Source: JAAOII01 sp965207705 | Lineage (GTDB): Bacteria > Pseudomonadota > Gammaproteobacteria > CBDBNL01 > JAAOII01 | Direction: 5' to 3' | DNA length: 64,000 nucleotides | NCBI GenBank assembly: GCA_965207705.1 | Contig: OZ242292.1 | Coordinates: forward strand, 1,488,001 to 1,552,000 | Shown here: piece by piece, positions 26,632 through 35,635 of the stretch | How positions within the stretch are numbered: the first letter of the stretch is position 1 | Layout of the letters: every line of letters begins with the position of its first letter | Made by a program: the position numbers and the translations under genes | Notes under the pieces: model-generated | Databases searched by the model: none | What the model was told of the DNA's origin: nothing | The model's input: the letters and a program-made list of their open reading frames with translations, nothing else

Positions 26632-29600
26632 ATGTCCCAACATAAAAAAGCAGGAGCTATTAATTTAGCGATTGAGCTTTTGGAAAAGCATGGTTATATT
26701 AATCTTTCTGCTCAGCAGCAACATGAATTAACAAGTGAGGAACCCTCTTCGGTTATTCTCACTTCACATCTTCAATCAGCCATAGATAAACTTAACTCAT
26801 CCTCCCCTGCAGGATTGAGAAAAGATGCATTTACTAACGTGCTTGATATGGCTCGTCAAAATCTTATGGAAGCAAATGAAGCTTTTCATAAAATACTTAA
26901 TCAAGGAATCTCTGTCTCATATCAAGATGAAGGTGTTGAGCGAGGCGGTTCAATTAATTTAATTGACTTTTATAACCCGCGCCGCAACTATCTATCAATT
27001 TGTAGCAATCTAACAATAAAGAAAGGCAATCTGCTGTATAAGCCAGACCTTGTCATAATGATTAATGGTTTGCCACTTGTAGTTATGGAGTTTGGAGATC
27101 CACGCGCCAGATTAGTTGATAAATTTGGTAACAGCGCATATTCTTGGGGAGGTTCCTCCGCAAATTTTACTTCTAACTTAGCCATAGCGCCGTCATTATT
27201 TTGCTATAACTGTTTTTCAGTTATTTCTGATCATGAGCAAACTCTATTCGGCTCAGTTTTTACAGACGCTCGACACCCGATGATTTGGAAAAGCCCCGCA
27301 GGTGAAAGCGAGAGTGCCGAGCAACAACTGACAACATTAATCAACGAGATGTTTCACCCCGAAGTCCTGCTGGATTATATTAGAAACTTCATAGTTTTTT
27401 ATAACAAACAGGTTTATAGCAACAAGAGCCAAATGATGACAAATATTCTTGTAAAAGATATAGGAACTTATCATCAATACTACGGAGTTAATCGCGCGAT
27501 TGCTTCAACTATTAATGCTGCTGATATTGCAATGGACGAAGTAGACAAAAGCTATTATGGTTTATCTGAGATAAATCTCGGTTCTTATGCTCCGCCAGTA
27601 GGCGCTAAATCAAACAAGCGTAAATACTCCCCCAAGGTGAATATTCAAGAAGTGCAGCAATCAAAGCACTCAGGGAACAAAAAAGGAGGCATTCTTTGCC
27701 ATACTTATGGTACTGATAACGCTCTTACCATGCTATTTTATGCCGGCAAGATAATCAGAAACTCGCCAGCGCAAAATCCCACTTTGGTGTTTATTTCGGA
27801 TCGCAATGATATGGATGAGCAGATATTCCAAACCTTTGTGGCAGGCAAACAATTATTGCATCAAGCGCCCATTCAGGCGGATAGTCATTCATCTCTAAAA
27901 AAGTTGCTTAGCACTTCAGGAGGGAGGGTGATATTCACCACTATCCAAAAGTTTTATTCAGGGAAGGGCGCCACCTCAAAAGTATTATCTGACAGGAACA
28001 ATATTTTTGTCATAGTAAATGGAATTCATCTCAGTCGCTATGGGTTTGGCAATGCAAATACTAAGGATAAAAACGTCAAAGTATTTGCCAATTACTTAAA
28101 AGATAACTTTCTTCCCAATGCCACCGTCCTTGGTTTTGGCTACACCCCCAATGCGCCGCATGATACTTCTGCAGACACTCTATTTGGCGACTATATTGAT
28201 ATATATGATATTAAGCAAGCGCTCAACGACAAGTCAATTGTTAAGGTTTATTATGAAAAACGTCTTACTGAAACTCATATAGCTCCTGAGGACAGAGTAA
28301 AGGAAGACATTTCAGAGGTGGATTTTTCTGGTAAGAATCCCAATACTGTTAGTTGGCAAAAAATGGAAAAATTTTTAGCCCGCCCTAATAGATTAAAATT
28401 AATAGCTCAAGATATAGTTAATCATTTTGAGCAGCATTCTTCGGTTCTTCAAGGAAAGGCAATCATTGCCACGATGAGTCGTCGCATCGCAGTTGACCTA
28501 TACGAACAAATTATTAAACTATGTCCCCAATGGCAAGACGACAATATACTCAAGGGTAAAATTAAAGTTTTAATGGCGCCTTCCACTGAAGAACTAACAT
28601 CTTGGGAAAAACATCAAACTACTCAAAAGGAAAGAAAGATATTAGGCGCTAGGTTTAAAGATCCCAACGACCAGCTTAGATTGGTGATAGTCAGAGATAT
28701 GTGGCTAACTGGATTTGATGCTGCGTGTTTGGATGTACTATATTGGGATAAACCGTTGCAGGGCAGGCAACTTATGCAGGCGATTTCTATTGTTAATAAT
28801 GCCCGCATCAACAAACCGGGAGGTCTCATAGTTGATTACATGGGCATTAGTGACTACTTGAGTGAGATGACCAATGATTATGTAAAAAGAGGAGGCGATG
28901 GGGCGCCAATACAAGATATGCAAGAGGCAATTACTACAATGGAACAGCAACATAAAAAGATGCTGGGTTTTTTCTGTGACTTCAATTATGAACCATATTC
29001 GCAAGCGAATAGAAAGCAACGACTTGCCATTATTAGGCGGGCGCAAGAATACGTCTTATACTTTTCTATTGACAAGTTCACTCGTTTGCTTAGCAATCTT
29101 TCTTTATCTCATTCTATGGTGATATCCACCAAATCAGCTGTTAACAAGAACTTAGAATTTTTTCATACCTTAAGAAAAAGCTTAGCGTTGCTTGAAATTA
29201 ATAACGAATCATCCAACGAACTGTTATACATGGCAGATGATTCAATTGTTAAAGATTCTTTAGCAGAGTTTTATGATAAAGATAAGGAAGCCCATCTACA
29301 GCCGCAGTTTTTGACCGATGAACTGCTGGCGCGCATCCATGAAATGGATTGTCCTAATCTAGAGTTACGGATTCTTGCCAAGCTAATACATCTTATAATC
29401 GTCAATGTGGGGAAAAATAATTTTGTTACTGGCGATAAGTTTGCTAGCAAGTTATTTTCAATTCTAAACAAATCGGCAAAACACTCTTCAGATAAAGATA
29501 AATTAATTAGTTCCTTAATGGGGCTAGCGTTGGAATTAAGAGATTGGGAGAAAGAAAGGAATAAACTTGGATTATCAGAAGAAGTTTACGCGATTTATTC

Positions 29601-29865
29601 TATCCTAATGGACCATCAAAGTGATGAACTTCCGCTGCAGAATGATAAAATTATAAAATTAGCTAAGGTTATACTAAATGACTTAAGGTCTAATGCAACG
29701 ATTGACTGGAACATAAGAGAAAAATCTCGCGCTAAATTAAGAATCATAGTCAAGTACAATCTAAGGAAAGTAGAATACTTGGCAAGTAATGAAAAAGATA
29801 TTACCGATAGCATAATATCCCAAATTGAAATATTTATTATAAATGCCAACCAATCGCTAAATTGA
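26632..29865 (+). CDS. hsdR: HsdR-family type I restriction subunit with substituted catalytic motifs
   Basis: This is a full-length 1077-residue HsdR. Family blocks align along the whole protein (NGLPLVVME, NPTLVFISDRNDMDEQIF, VIFTTIQKF, TMSRRIAVDLYEQI, VIVRDMWLTGFDAACL). The chemistry motifs are changed. Nuclease E-x-K reads E153-F-G155, though Asp139 is kept. The following QxxxY block has become NFTSN. Walker A GSGKS is GTDNA (360-364). DEAH is NGIH (463-466). TGTP is GYTP (503-506). Motif VI QAIARVNR is QAISIVNN (716-723). Neither DNA cleavage nor ATP-driven translocation is expected. No stop or frameshift interrupts 3.2 kb, and composition matches the core, so selection for a non-catalytic role is inferred. 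HsdM and HsdS upstream look functional. Confidence 0.93.
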   Translation: MSQHKKAGAINLAIELLEKHGYINLSAQQQHELTSEEPSSVILTSHLQSAIDKLNSSSPAGLRKDAFTNVLDMARQNLMEANEAFHKILNQGISVSYQDEGVERGGSINLIDFYNPRRNYLSICSNLTIKKGNLLYKPDLVIMINGLPLVVMEFGDPRARLVDKFGNSAYSWGGSSANFTSNLAIAPSLFCYNCFSVISDHEQTLFGSVFTDARHPMIWKSPAGESESAEQQLTTLINEMFHPEVLLDYIRNFIVFYNKQVYSNKSQMMTNILVKDIGTYHQYYGVNRAIASTINAADIAMDEVDKSYYGLSEINLGSYAPPVGAKSNKRKYSPKVNIQEVQQSKHSGNKKGGILCHTYGTDNALTMLFYAGKIIRNSPAQNPTLVFISDRNDMDEQIFQTFVAGKQLLHQAPIQADSHSSLKKLLSTSGGRVIFTTIQKFYSGKGATSKVLSDRNNIFVIVNGIHLSRYGFGNANTKDKNVKVFANYLKDNFLPNATVLGFGYTPNAPHDTSADTLFGDYIDIYDIKQALNDKSIVKVYYEKRLTETHIAPEDRVKEDISEVDFSGKNPNTVSWQKMEKFLARPNRLKLIAQDIVNHFEQHSSVLQGKAIIATMSRRIAVDLYEQIIKLCPQWQDDNILKGKIKVLMAPSTEELTSWEKHQTTQKERKILGARFKDPNDQLRLVIVRDMWLTGFDAACLDVLYWDKPLQGRQLMQAISIVNNARINKPGGLIVDYMGISDYLSEMTNDYVKRGGDGAPIQDMQEAITTMEQQHKKMLGFFCDFNYEPYSQANRKQRLAIIRRAQEYVLYFSIDKFTRLLSNLSLSHSMVISTKSAVNKNLEFFHTLRKSLALLEINNESSNELLYMADDSIVKDSLAEFYDKDKEAHLQPQFLTDELLARIHEMDCPNLELRILAKLIHLIIVNVGKNNFVTGDKFASKLFSILNKSAKHSSDKDKLISSLMGLALELRDWEKERNKLGLSEEVYAIYSILMDHQSDELPLQNDKIIKLAKVILNDLRSNATIDWNIREKSRAKLRIIVKYNLRKVEYLASNEKDITDSIISQIEIFIINANQSLN

Positions 29866-29880
29866 TACCAAACTGAGCAG

Positions 29881-30948
29881 CTATTTATACAGCTTATACA
29901 CCTCCTCATACTGAGGAAACATTATAAAAATTGCCCGTTCCAGTTTATATATTTTATCTACCATATCCTTAGAAGTATAAAAGCTTTTGTAGGGTTTCTT
30001 TGTGGAAACATTTTCTGGCGGCAATTCCTTAATATGCTGCAGGTCTTGCGCTTCATAACGTAGCTTAATCATATAATCATACAGCTGTTGGTTTATCTTG
30101 TCCTGTTGCAAAAAAGTAATATTCTTCAAATTATCCTTATACTTGCCATCTATAAAATATTGTTCAAACTCAGCTGGCGGCAGGTTCATAACATCAAGCG
30201 GACGTTTAAAAAATATCTGTATAAATCTTAAGGTCATTAACCCATAGTGTTTGGCGGGTGGGCAATTATTATCAGTTGGATTATAAAAATCTATCAGCTC
30301 ATTATGATATTGAGATACCTCTTCGCCATCCTTTTGCTTCTTGATATAGTTGTTATACCCTTGATAAAAGTAATTCTGTAGTTTCATCATCTTGTTTGAG
30401 CAGTATTGGTCAAAATCAATATCATCGCCTAAAATATTAATAAAACTCTGGGCACTATTTCCGCTGTCTATAAGCTGCTTACTCTCTTGTTCCTTATAGT
30501 AGTTATAGCGCGACACATGCCAGCTAAAAGGGTCGCGCATAGCCGCCAATATCGGCATCTCTTGAAAGAACTCTGGCAGTTGCGCGTATCTGGTATGACG
30601 TTGTAGGCGCAGCATAGTTTCATATTTAACATCCAACAGGTGCATCCCTTGAGCAAAAAAGATGAACCATTTCAACTTAGAACTACCCAGAGGATCATGA
30701 TAGTTCTTAATGGAAAGGTTGCCGAGATCATAATACCTATAGTTAAAAATAACTAGGCGTCTGGCTATTTTATATATTGTCTGACGAGCAAAGGCAAAGG
30801 GAAGAAACTTGCCAAGATTGAATAGCATTTCTCCTAATGGTGTCTTACGAAAAAATAAATTTAAGTGCGCTTGCTCAATGGCTTTATGCGCCCACATACC
30901 TGCGCTCTTAGGCAGATGAATAAAAACAAATCTACGGGTAATTATCAT
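29881..30948 (-). CDS. Sulfotransferase-like protein (paralogue A)
   Basis: This 355-residue protein begins with FVFIHLPKSAGMW, the PAPS 5'-phosphosulfate-binding pattern of sulfotransferases (usually PKTGGT/S). It later has AMRDPFSWHVSRYNYYK, the 3'-phosphate-binding block (R-P-x-x-x-x-S-R type). It is clearly paralogous to the divergently transcribed neighbour. Both share the C-terminal motif VDKIYKLERA-FIMFPQYEE and a central MNLP/MNLT block absent from typical members. The usual substrates are glycans or other cell-surface molecules; nothing here identifies the acceptor. It is convergent with hsdR, 15 bp apart. Confidence 0.7.
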   Translation of the reverse strand: MIITRRFVFIHLPKSAGMWAHKAIEQAHLNLFFRKTPLGEMLFNLGKFLPFAFARQTIYKIARRLVIFNYRYYDLGNLSIKNYHDPLGSSKLKWFIFFAQGMHLLDVKYETMLRLQRHTRYAQLPEFFQEMPILAAMRDPFSWHVSRYNYYKEQESKQLIDSGNSAQSFINILGDDIDFDQYCSNKMMKLQNYFYQGYNNYIKKQKDGEEVSQYHNELIDFYNPTDNNCPPAKHYGLMTLRFIQIFFKRPLDVMNLPPAEFEQYFIDGKYKDNLKNITFLQQDKINQQLYDYMIKLRYEAQDLQHIKELPPENVSTKKPYKSFYTSKDMVDKIYKLERAIFIMFPQYEEVYKLYK

Positions 30949-31039
30949 GGTTTCAGTTACAGATTAATAGAATTATATGCTTGTTTATGCAATATGTTAG
31001 TTGATAATCTTTATAGTCCTATATAATCAGTAAATAAGT

Positions 31040-32089
31040 ATGCGGATTACGGACAAATTTATTTTTATTCACCTTCCTAAAACAGGCGGCACTTGGATGC
31101 GTAGTGTTCTACTGCGCGCCCATCTTAATATGTTTTTAAGTGGTTCGCCATTAGGCAAGATAATCAACATTATCATAAAAATATTTCCCGCTACGAGGCA
31201 GCGGATGGAGAGATTAATCTATCCTTTAGCAACTTCAGAGTACAGCCACAGTCCGCTACAGGATTTTACTCTTGCATCCTTTGGCAAGCCCCCTTATGAA
31301 AGGAAAAAAATATCTCGTTTGTTGCTCAAAATAGCATCTTTCACTAAACTAATCCCTCCTTCCAAACCATTAGTAATGTTTTTAGTTCACTCGCGCCGTT
31401 CTCAGTTGCCTGAATCGCTTGTGAACCTTCCAATTCTGGGCTGTATAAATAACCCATTCCGCTGGCATATTTCTCGTTTCAACTATTACAAGAATCGCCG
31501 TCCCAACAACATTCATGCCGCTGAAATATGCCATAAGGTTGGCGATTTCAACAACTTTAGTCGTTATTGCGACAAGCAGATGATGGAAACGCAAGCAATT
31601 TATTACAAAAGCTACACTGCTGCTATGGCAGCTAACAGCGGAATGGACAGATACCAATATCCTATTAATGTATTTTCTTGGCTTGCTAAGTCATCTGCCG
31701 CCACACAAGCGCCGCAACATATAGGACTGCAATCCTTCTTGTTCTTGTGGTTTTTTTTCCGCAATCCTTTGGAGGTAATGAACTTGACTGACAAAGAATA
31801 TCTTGAATACTTCAGCAGTGGTGAATACAAAAAAGAGCTAAGTAACATAAACTTTCTGCAGACGGCTAATCTTAATCAAGACACTTATGATTTTTTACTG
31901 CAACAGGGCTACCCGCCACGCGACATAAACTTCATCAAAGAAATGTCACCACTTAATGTTTCCACTAAGGGCGCTTCTGACGGCTACTACAGCAATAATG
32001 AGTTAGTAGATAAGATATACAAACTAGAGAGAGCAATGTTTATAATGTTTCCACAATATGAAGAGGCATACCAACAATACCGATTGTAG
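31040..32089 (+). CDS. Sulfotransferase-like protein (paralogue B)
   Basis: This 349-residue protein has the canonical start FIFIHLPKTGGTWMRSV (5'-phosphosulfate-binding loop) and NPFRWHISRFNYYK (3'-phosphate-binding block). The C-terminus VDKIYKLERAMFIMFPQYEE is almost identical to paralogue A, showing duplication in inverted orientation with a 91-bp shared upstream region. The first ~130 residues are more divergent between the two, so acceptor specificity may differ. A TATAAT lies 12 nt before the ATG. Function as a PAPS-dependent sulfotransferase is inferred from motifs. Confidence 0.7.
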   Translation: MRITDKFIFIHLPKTGGTWMRSVLLRAHLNMFLSGSPLGKIINIIIKIFPATRQRMERLIYPLATSEYSHSPLQDFTLASFGKPPYERKKISRLLLKIASFTKLIPPSKPLVMFLVHSRRSQLPESLVNLPILGCINNPFRWHISRFNYYKNRRPNNIHAAEICHKVGDFNNFSRYCDKQMMETQAIYYKSYTAAMAANSGMDRYQYPINVFSWLAKSSAATQAPQHIGLQSFLFLWFFFRNPLEVMNLTDKEYLEYFSSGEYKKELSNINFLQTANLNQDTYDFLLQQGYPPRDINFIKEMSPLNVSTKGASDGYYSNNELVDKIYKLERAMFIMFPQYEEAYQQYRL

Positions 32090-32209
32090 GAATAATTATA
32101 GAGGCAACTATATAGATAGGGGCTTTATCAGTTTATTACTTGCAATAAACTTTTTATTTAACATTAATTTCTACAATTCCTCCTTATAATAATTGTATGT
32201 TTATCAGGT

Positions 32210-32285
32210 TCCTCGATAGCTCAGTTGGTAGAGCAGTTGGCTGTTAACCAATTTGTCGCAGGTTCGAGTCCTGCTCGAGGAGCCA
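32210..32285 (+). tRNA. tRNA-Asn (GTT)
   Basis: A complete cloverleaf: acceptor TCCTCGA/TCGAGGA, D stem GCTC/GAGC, anticodon stem GTTGG/CCAAT with loop CTGTTAA (anticodon GTT), T arm GCAGG-TTCGAGT-CCTGC. CCA is encoded. A TATAAT is present 19 nt upstream. Confidence 0.97.
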
Positions 32286-32401
32286 CTTATTTATGGAATA
32301 TCTAAACTTACAATCAGTTTGCAACCAATTCTTGCGATTAATTAAAGCACAATTAAAGCACAATCAATCAACTTGCAATCAAAGAGGCATAATTATTAGC
32401 A

Positions 32402-33262
32402 ATGGCTAGGTCCCTACTACCAGTTGCGGCAACTCCTGGACAGAATATTCAATCATATCTTTCCTTCATTAAGAATATTGAGATATTATCTCCAATGGAG
32501 GAGCAAAAGCTCGCTCTTAAATTAGTTGAAGAGGATGACTTAAACGCAGCCCAAGCATTAATCATGGCGCATCTTAGGTTTGTAGTTTATATTGCGCGCT
32601 CTTATGGCGGGTATGGGTTGCCATTAAGTGACCTCATACAAGAAGGAAATGTAGGTTTAATGAAGGCAGTCAAAAGATTTGACCCCCATCGCGGAGTTCG
32701 GCTAATAACTTTTGCGGTCTACTGGATTCGCGCTGAGATTCATGAATATATCCTACAGAATTGGCGCATAGTAAAAGTTGCCACCACTAAGCCGCAGCGC
32801 AAACTTTTCTTTAATCTACGCAGCAGCAAAAAACGGCTTGCTTGGATGACTGAATCCGAAATCAGCGCAGTAGCTAAGGACTTAAACGTAAAGGTTTCGG
32901 AGGTCAGAGAAATGGAAAGCCGTCTCACTGCCGCGGATGTTTCCTTTGATTATGAGGATAGTGAAGACGATGAGTCGCCAAAGTCGCCTTCAACTTATCT
33001 TGCTGATAATAGTATGAATCCAGCAATGTTAGCCGAGGATGATGAATGGAAAGAGAAACTTCATCGGGCATTGTCCATCGGGATTAGTGAATTAGACGAG
33101 CGCAGCAAAAGGATAGTTAAGGCAAGATGGTTAGCGCCGCAAAAAGCCACATTACAAGTTTTATCTAAAGAGTTCGGAGTATCAACAGAGCGAGTGCGAC
33201 AAATAGAACAGTTGGCTTTCCAAAAAGTTAGAAGACACCTTAAAGAGCTACACGACGCATAA
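32402..33262 (+). CDS. rpoH: RNA polymerase heat-shock sigma factor sigma-32
   Basis: This is a 286-residue sigma-70 family factor. Region 2 contains DLIQEGNVGLMKAVKRFDP and the -10-recognition helix FAVYWIRAEIHEYIL. The RpoH box QRKLFFNLR, which distinguishes sigma-32 from other sigma factors, follows near residues 129-137. Region 4.2 (STERVRQIEQLAFQKVRRHLKEL) ends the protein. It directs core polymerase to heat-shock promoters. It stands 116 bp after tRNA-Asn. No obvious mRNA thermometer was traced. Confidence 0.96.
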   Translation: MARSLLPVAATPGQNIQSYLSFIKNIEILSPMEEQKLALKLVEEDDLNAAQALIMAHLRFVVYIARSYGGYGLPLSDLIQEGNVGLMKAVKRFDPHRGVRLITFAVYWIRAEIHEYILQNWRIVKVATTKPQRKLFFNLRSSKKRLAWMTESEISAVAKDLNVKVSEVREMESRLTAADVSFDYEDSEDDESPKSPSTYLADNSMNPAMLAEDDEWKEKLHRALSIGISELDERSKRIVKARWLAPQKATLQVLSKEFGVSTERVRQIEQLAFQKVRRHLKELHDA

Positions 33263-33329
33263 TCCCCCCATAGCGCAAATCCACGCGCATCCATCGCTGG
33301 TAAGTTTATGCTACCTGCAACAGAAAAGG

Positions 33330-33863
33330 TTATATTTTTTCAATTTTATTCTCAATAATGACTGCGACATCTTCTGCGCTTATATCATCAACCGCAACCA
33401 CAATATCTGCGCAATCTTGATATATATCCTCGCGTATCCCAAGCATTCCTCTTAACTGCTCCTCTTTATTAAACTGCGGCTTAATCAATGGGCGATTATT
33501 ATTATCCCCCAGATTTTTAACCAAAGTTGCAACTGAGGCGCGCAAATAGATTATTAGATTACCGTCTTGCATAACTTTGCGGTTATCGCTTGCTAACACA
33601 GCTCCTCCCCCCAACGCTATAACCGCCGCCTCATAATTTAGGACGCGCCGCAACATATCTGCCTCATACTTGCGGAATATGTTTTCTCCTTTACTCGCAA
33701 AGATAGCAGATATATCCATATTGTGTTCTTGTTCTAACATAGCGTCTGTATCATAGAAATTACGCTCCAATTTATCAGCCAGCAAAGCCCCTACGGAACT
33801 TTTCCCGCTTGCCGGCATGCCAGCAAGGATAATATGCTTATAGTTATATTTACCTTTACTCAT
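33330..33863 (-). CDS. aroK: Shikimate kinase
   Basis: This protein has about 177 residues. Motifs are Walker A GMPASGKSS, the shikimate-binding D-T-D (FYDTDAML), FRKYE with its substrate-contacting Arg, GGGAV, and the lid RPLIK. It phosphorylates shikimate at O3 in the chorismate pathway, in the cytoplasm. Start: a TTG at 33869 would extend the protein by two residues. ATG 33863 is preferred because a TATAAT lies 9 nt before it, which fits a leaderless transcript. No aroB follows; the gene is convergent with rpoH. Confidence 0.92.
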   Translation of the reverse strand: MSKGKYNYKHIILAGMPASGKSSVGALLADKLERNFYDTDAMLEQEHNMDISAIFASKGENIFRKYEADMLRRVLNYEAAVIALGGGAVLASDNRKVMQDGNLIIYLRASVATLVKNLGDNNNRPLIKPQFNKEEQLRGMLGIREDIYQDCADIVVAVDDISAEDVAVIIENKIEKI

Positions 33864-33872
33864 ACTCAACAG

Positions 33873-33878
33873 ATTATA
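33873..33878 (-). promoter_or_regulatory. -10 box of aroK
   Basis: TATAAT on the minus strand, 9 nt before ATG 33863. The -35 region is weak. It implies little or no 5' leader. Confidence 0.45.
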
Positions 33879-33969
33879 GAGTATTTTTGCTAACTCGCCA
33901 TATAAAATATTTTGAGGTAGGTCTACATTTTACCCAACGGGTAGAGCATGGCTTTCCTCGAATTAGTTT

Positions 33970-33999
33970 GATGCTTGCGCTGAACTATCGGTATGCTTG
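33970..33999 (+). repeat. Possible degenerate third copy of the dispersed repeat
   Basis: GCTTGCGC...ACTATCGGTATGCTTG resembles the right half of the repeats at 51708 and 55854 (CTCGCG...ACCATCGGCATGCTCG). It lies upstream of ddl, in the same orientation as the other copies. It lacks the GC-rich palindrome. Confidence 0.35.
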
Positions 34000-34071
34000 T
34001 GTCTCTCTTTGTTAAATTTTGTTTTATAATCACTATAGTGTTTACTAATCAACTAAATTACCAGTAACAGA

Positions 34072-35259
34072 ATGAGTAAAGGCATAAAAGGAATAAGAGT
34101 GGCTTTATTGTTTGGCGGGCAGTCAGTAGAGCATAACATCTCGGTTCTTTCAGCTGCTGGGGTGGCAGATGCTCTGCAAAAGGCCGGCTACGAGTGCATT
34201 TTTATATGTATTGATAAACAAGGTTACTGGCATCTTATGCCATCAGTAGTGTCTCCGGATGTTCCCAATCCTTCCAGCCCCTCCAATTCTTCCAATTCTT
34301 CCAACTCTTCATCCTTGCCCTCCACCGACTCACCCAATACAAGCACAGCAAAGGAAAATATTTCTTTAGGCAGGATATCCATAGTTCCAGGCGGCGGCAA
34401 AGCAAACGGGCTACAACTTGGCTCCAAGAGTATTCCAGTAGATATGGTGTTTCCTATTTTGCACGGCATCTACGGCGAAGATGGCAAAATTCAAGGGGCA
34501 CTGGACTCCTGCGCCATTCCATACATAGGTGGCGGAGTAACTGCCTCTGCTATCACTAATGACAAGGATATAACCAAAAGATTATTAAGCCAAGCAGGTA
34601 TTGATACTGCCAAACATATTACTATCAGGAGTGACGAATACCCCCAAACAAACACTGATAAGGGGCAAGTATATGCCAGCACCTATCAAAGAGCCGTAGC
34701 CGAACTCTCAATTCCTTTTTGGGTAAAGCCAGCAAATCTTGGCTCATCTCTGGGAATTCAAAGGGTAGCAACTGCCGCAGATTTTGCTAAAGCAGTGTCA
34801 GAGGCATTTAATCTTGACAGCAAGGTTATCTTAGAGGAGCATATTCAGGGCAGGGAAATGGAATGCTCGGTATTGGAAGATGCAAGCGGCATAACGGTTT
34901 CGTTGCCTGGAGAAATAATAGTTACTGGCAAGCACTACTTCTATGATTACGATGCCAAGTATAATGACCCACAAGGGGCAAAATTGGAAGTGCCTGCCAA
35001 GTGCTCGGTTGAAGTGACGGATAAGATTAAACAAATTGCCATTAAGACATTTAAAATCTTGGAGTGCTGCAATATTATGAGATTGGACATATTTTTGGCT
35101 GATAGTAAGTCGGAGGCGAGCCGCATAATAGTAAACGAAGTTCAGACCATTCCCGGCTTCACCGCAATTAGCATGTACCCCAAACTACTTGCACACGCAG
35201 GCATCCCCCTTGTAGAGATTGTTGAACGTTTGGTTTCAAGCGTGCAACACAGAGGTTAA
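34072..35259 (+). CDS. ddl: D-alanine--D-alanine ligase
   Basis: This is a 395-residue ATP-grasp ligase making the D-Ala-D-Ala dipeptide for peptidoglycan. The N-terminal LLFGGQSVEHNISVLSA block is followed by the central ATP-binding KPANLGSSLGIQ and EEHIQGREMECSVL. The C-terminal NEVQTIPGFTAISMYPKL carries the Mg-binding residues and catalytic loop. After residue ~62 there is a Ser/Asn/Pro-rich insertion (SNSSNSSNSSSLPS) not typical of the family, encoded by a 9-bp repeat. A TATAAT at 34024-34029 leaves a ~40-nt leader. It is separate from any mur/fts cluster. Confidence 0.94.
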   Translation: MSKGIKGIRVALLFGGQSVEHNISVLSAAGVADALQKAGYECIFICIDKQGYWHLMPSVVSPDVPNPSSPSNSSNSSNSSSLPSTDSPNTSTAKENISLGRISIVPGGGKANGLQLGSKSIPVDMVFPILHGIYGEDGKIQGALDSCAIPYIGGGVTASAITNDKDITKRLLSQAGIDTAKHITIRSDEYPQTNTDKGQVYASTYQRAVAELSIPFWVKPANLGSSLGIQRVATAADFAKAVSEAFNLDSKVILEEHIQGREMECSVLEDASGITVSLPGEIIVTGKHYFYDYDAKYNDPQGAKLEVPAKCSVEVTDKIKQIAIKTFKILECCNIMRLDIFLADSKSEASRIIVNEVQTIPGFTAISMYPKLLAHAGIPLVEIVERLVSSVQHRG

Positions 35260-35426
35260 TAAAAAGGAATGAAAGTAATGGTGAGAACAGATACGAGAAC
35301 GGCTATGAAAATAGGGACAACAACAGAGACGGCAGCAGCTATGGATATAACCATCAATATGAGCATCCAGACAAGTGCCCCCAAAATCGTCCAGATAAAC
35401 ACCCCCAAAAATATAAAGTATAATTA

Positions 35427-35499
<73 letters not shown>

Positions 35500-35635
35500 A
35501 ACAAATCTAATATCCACCTTCCTAAGGTCTCTCCAATCCTCCTCCCTATGGATAGGTCTTTTCCCTGTTCAGCAACATTATAAATCAATTCCCTAAAATA
35601 ATACTATGAATTACCACAAAGCTTATTAATCAATA

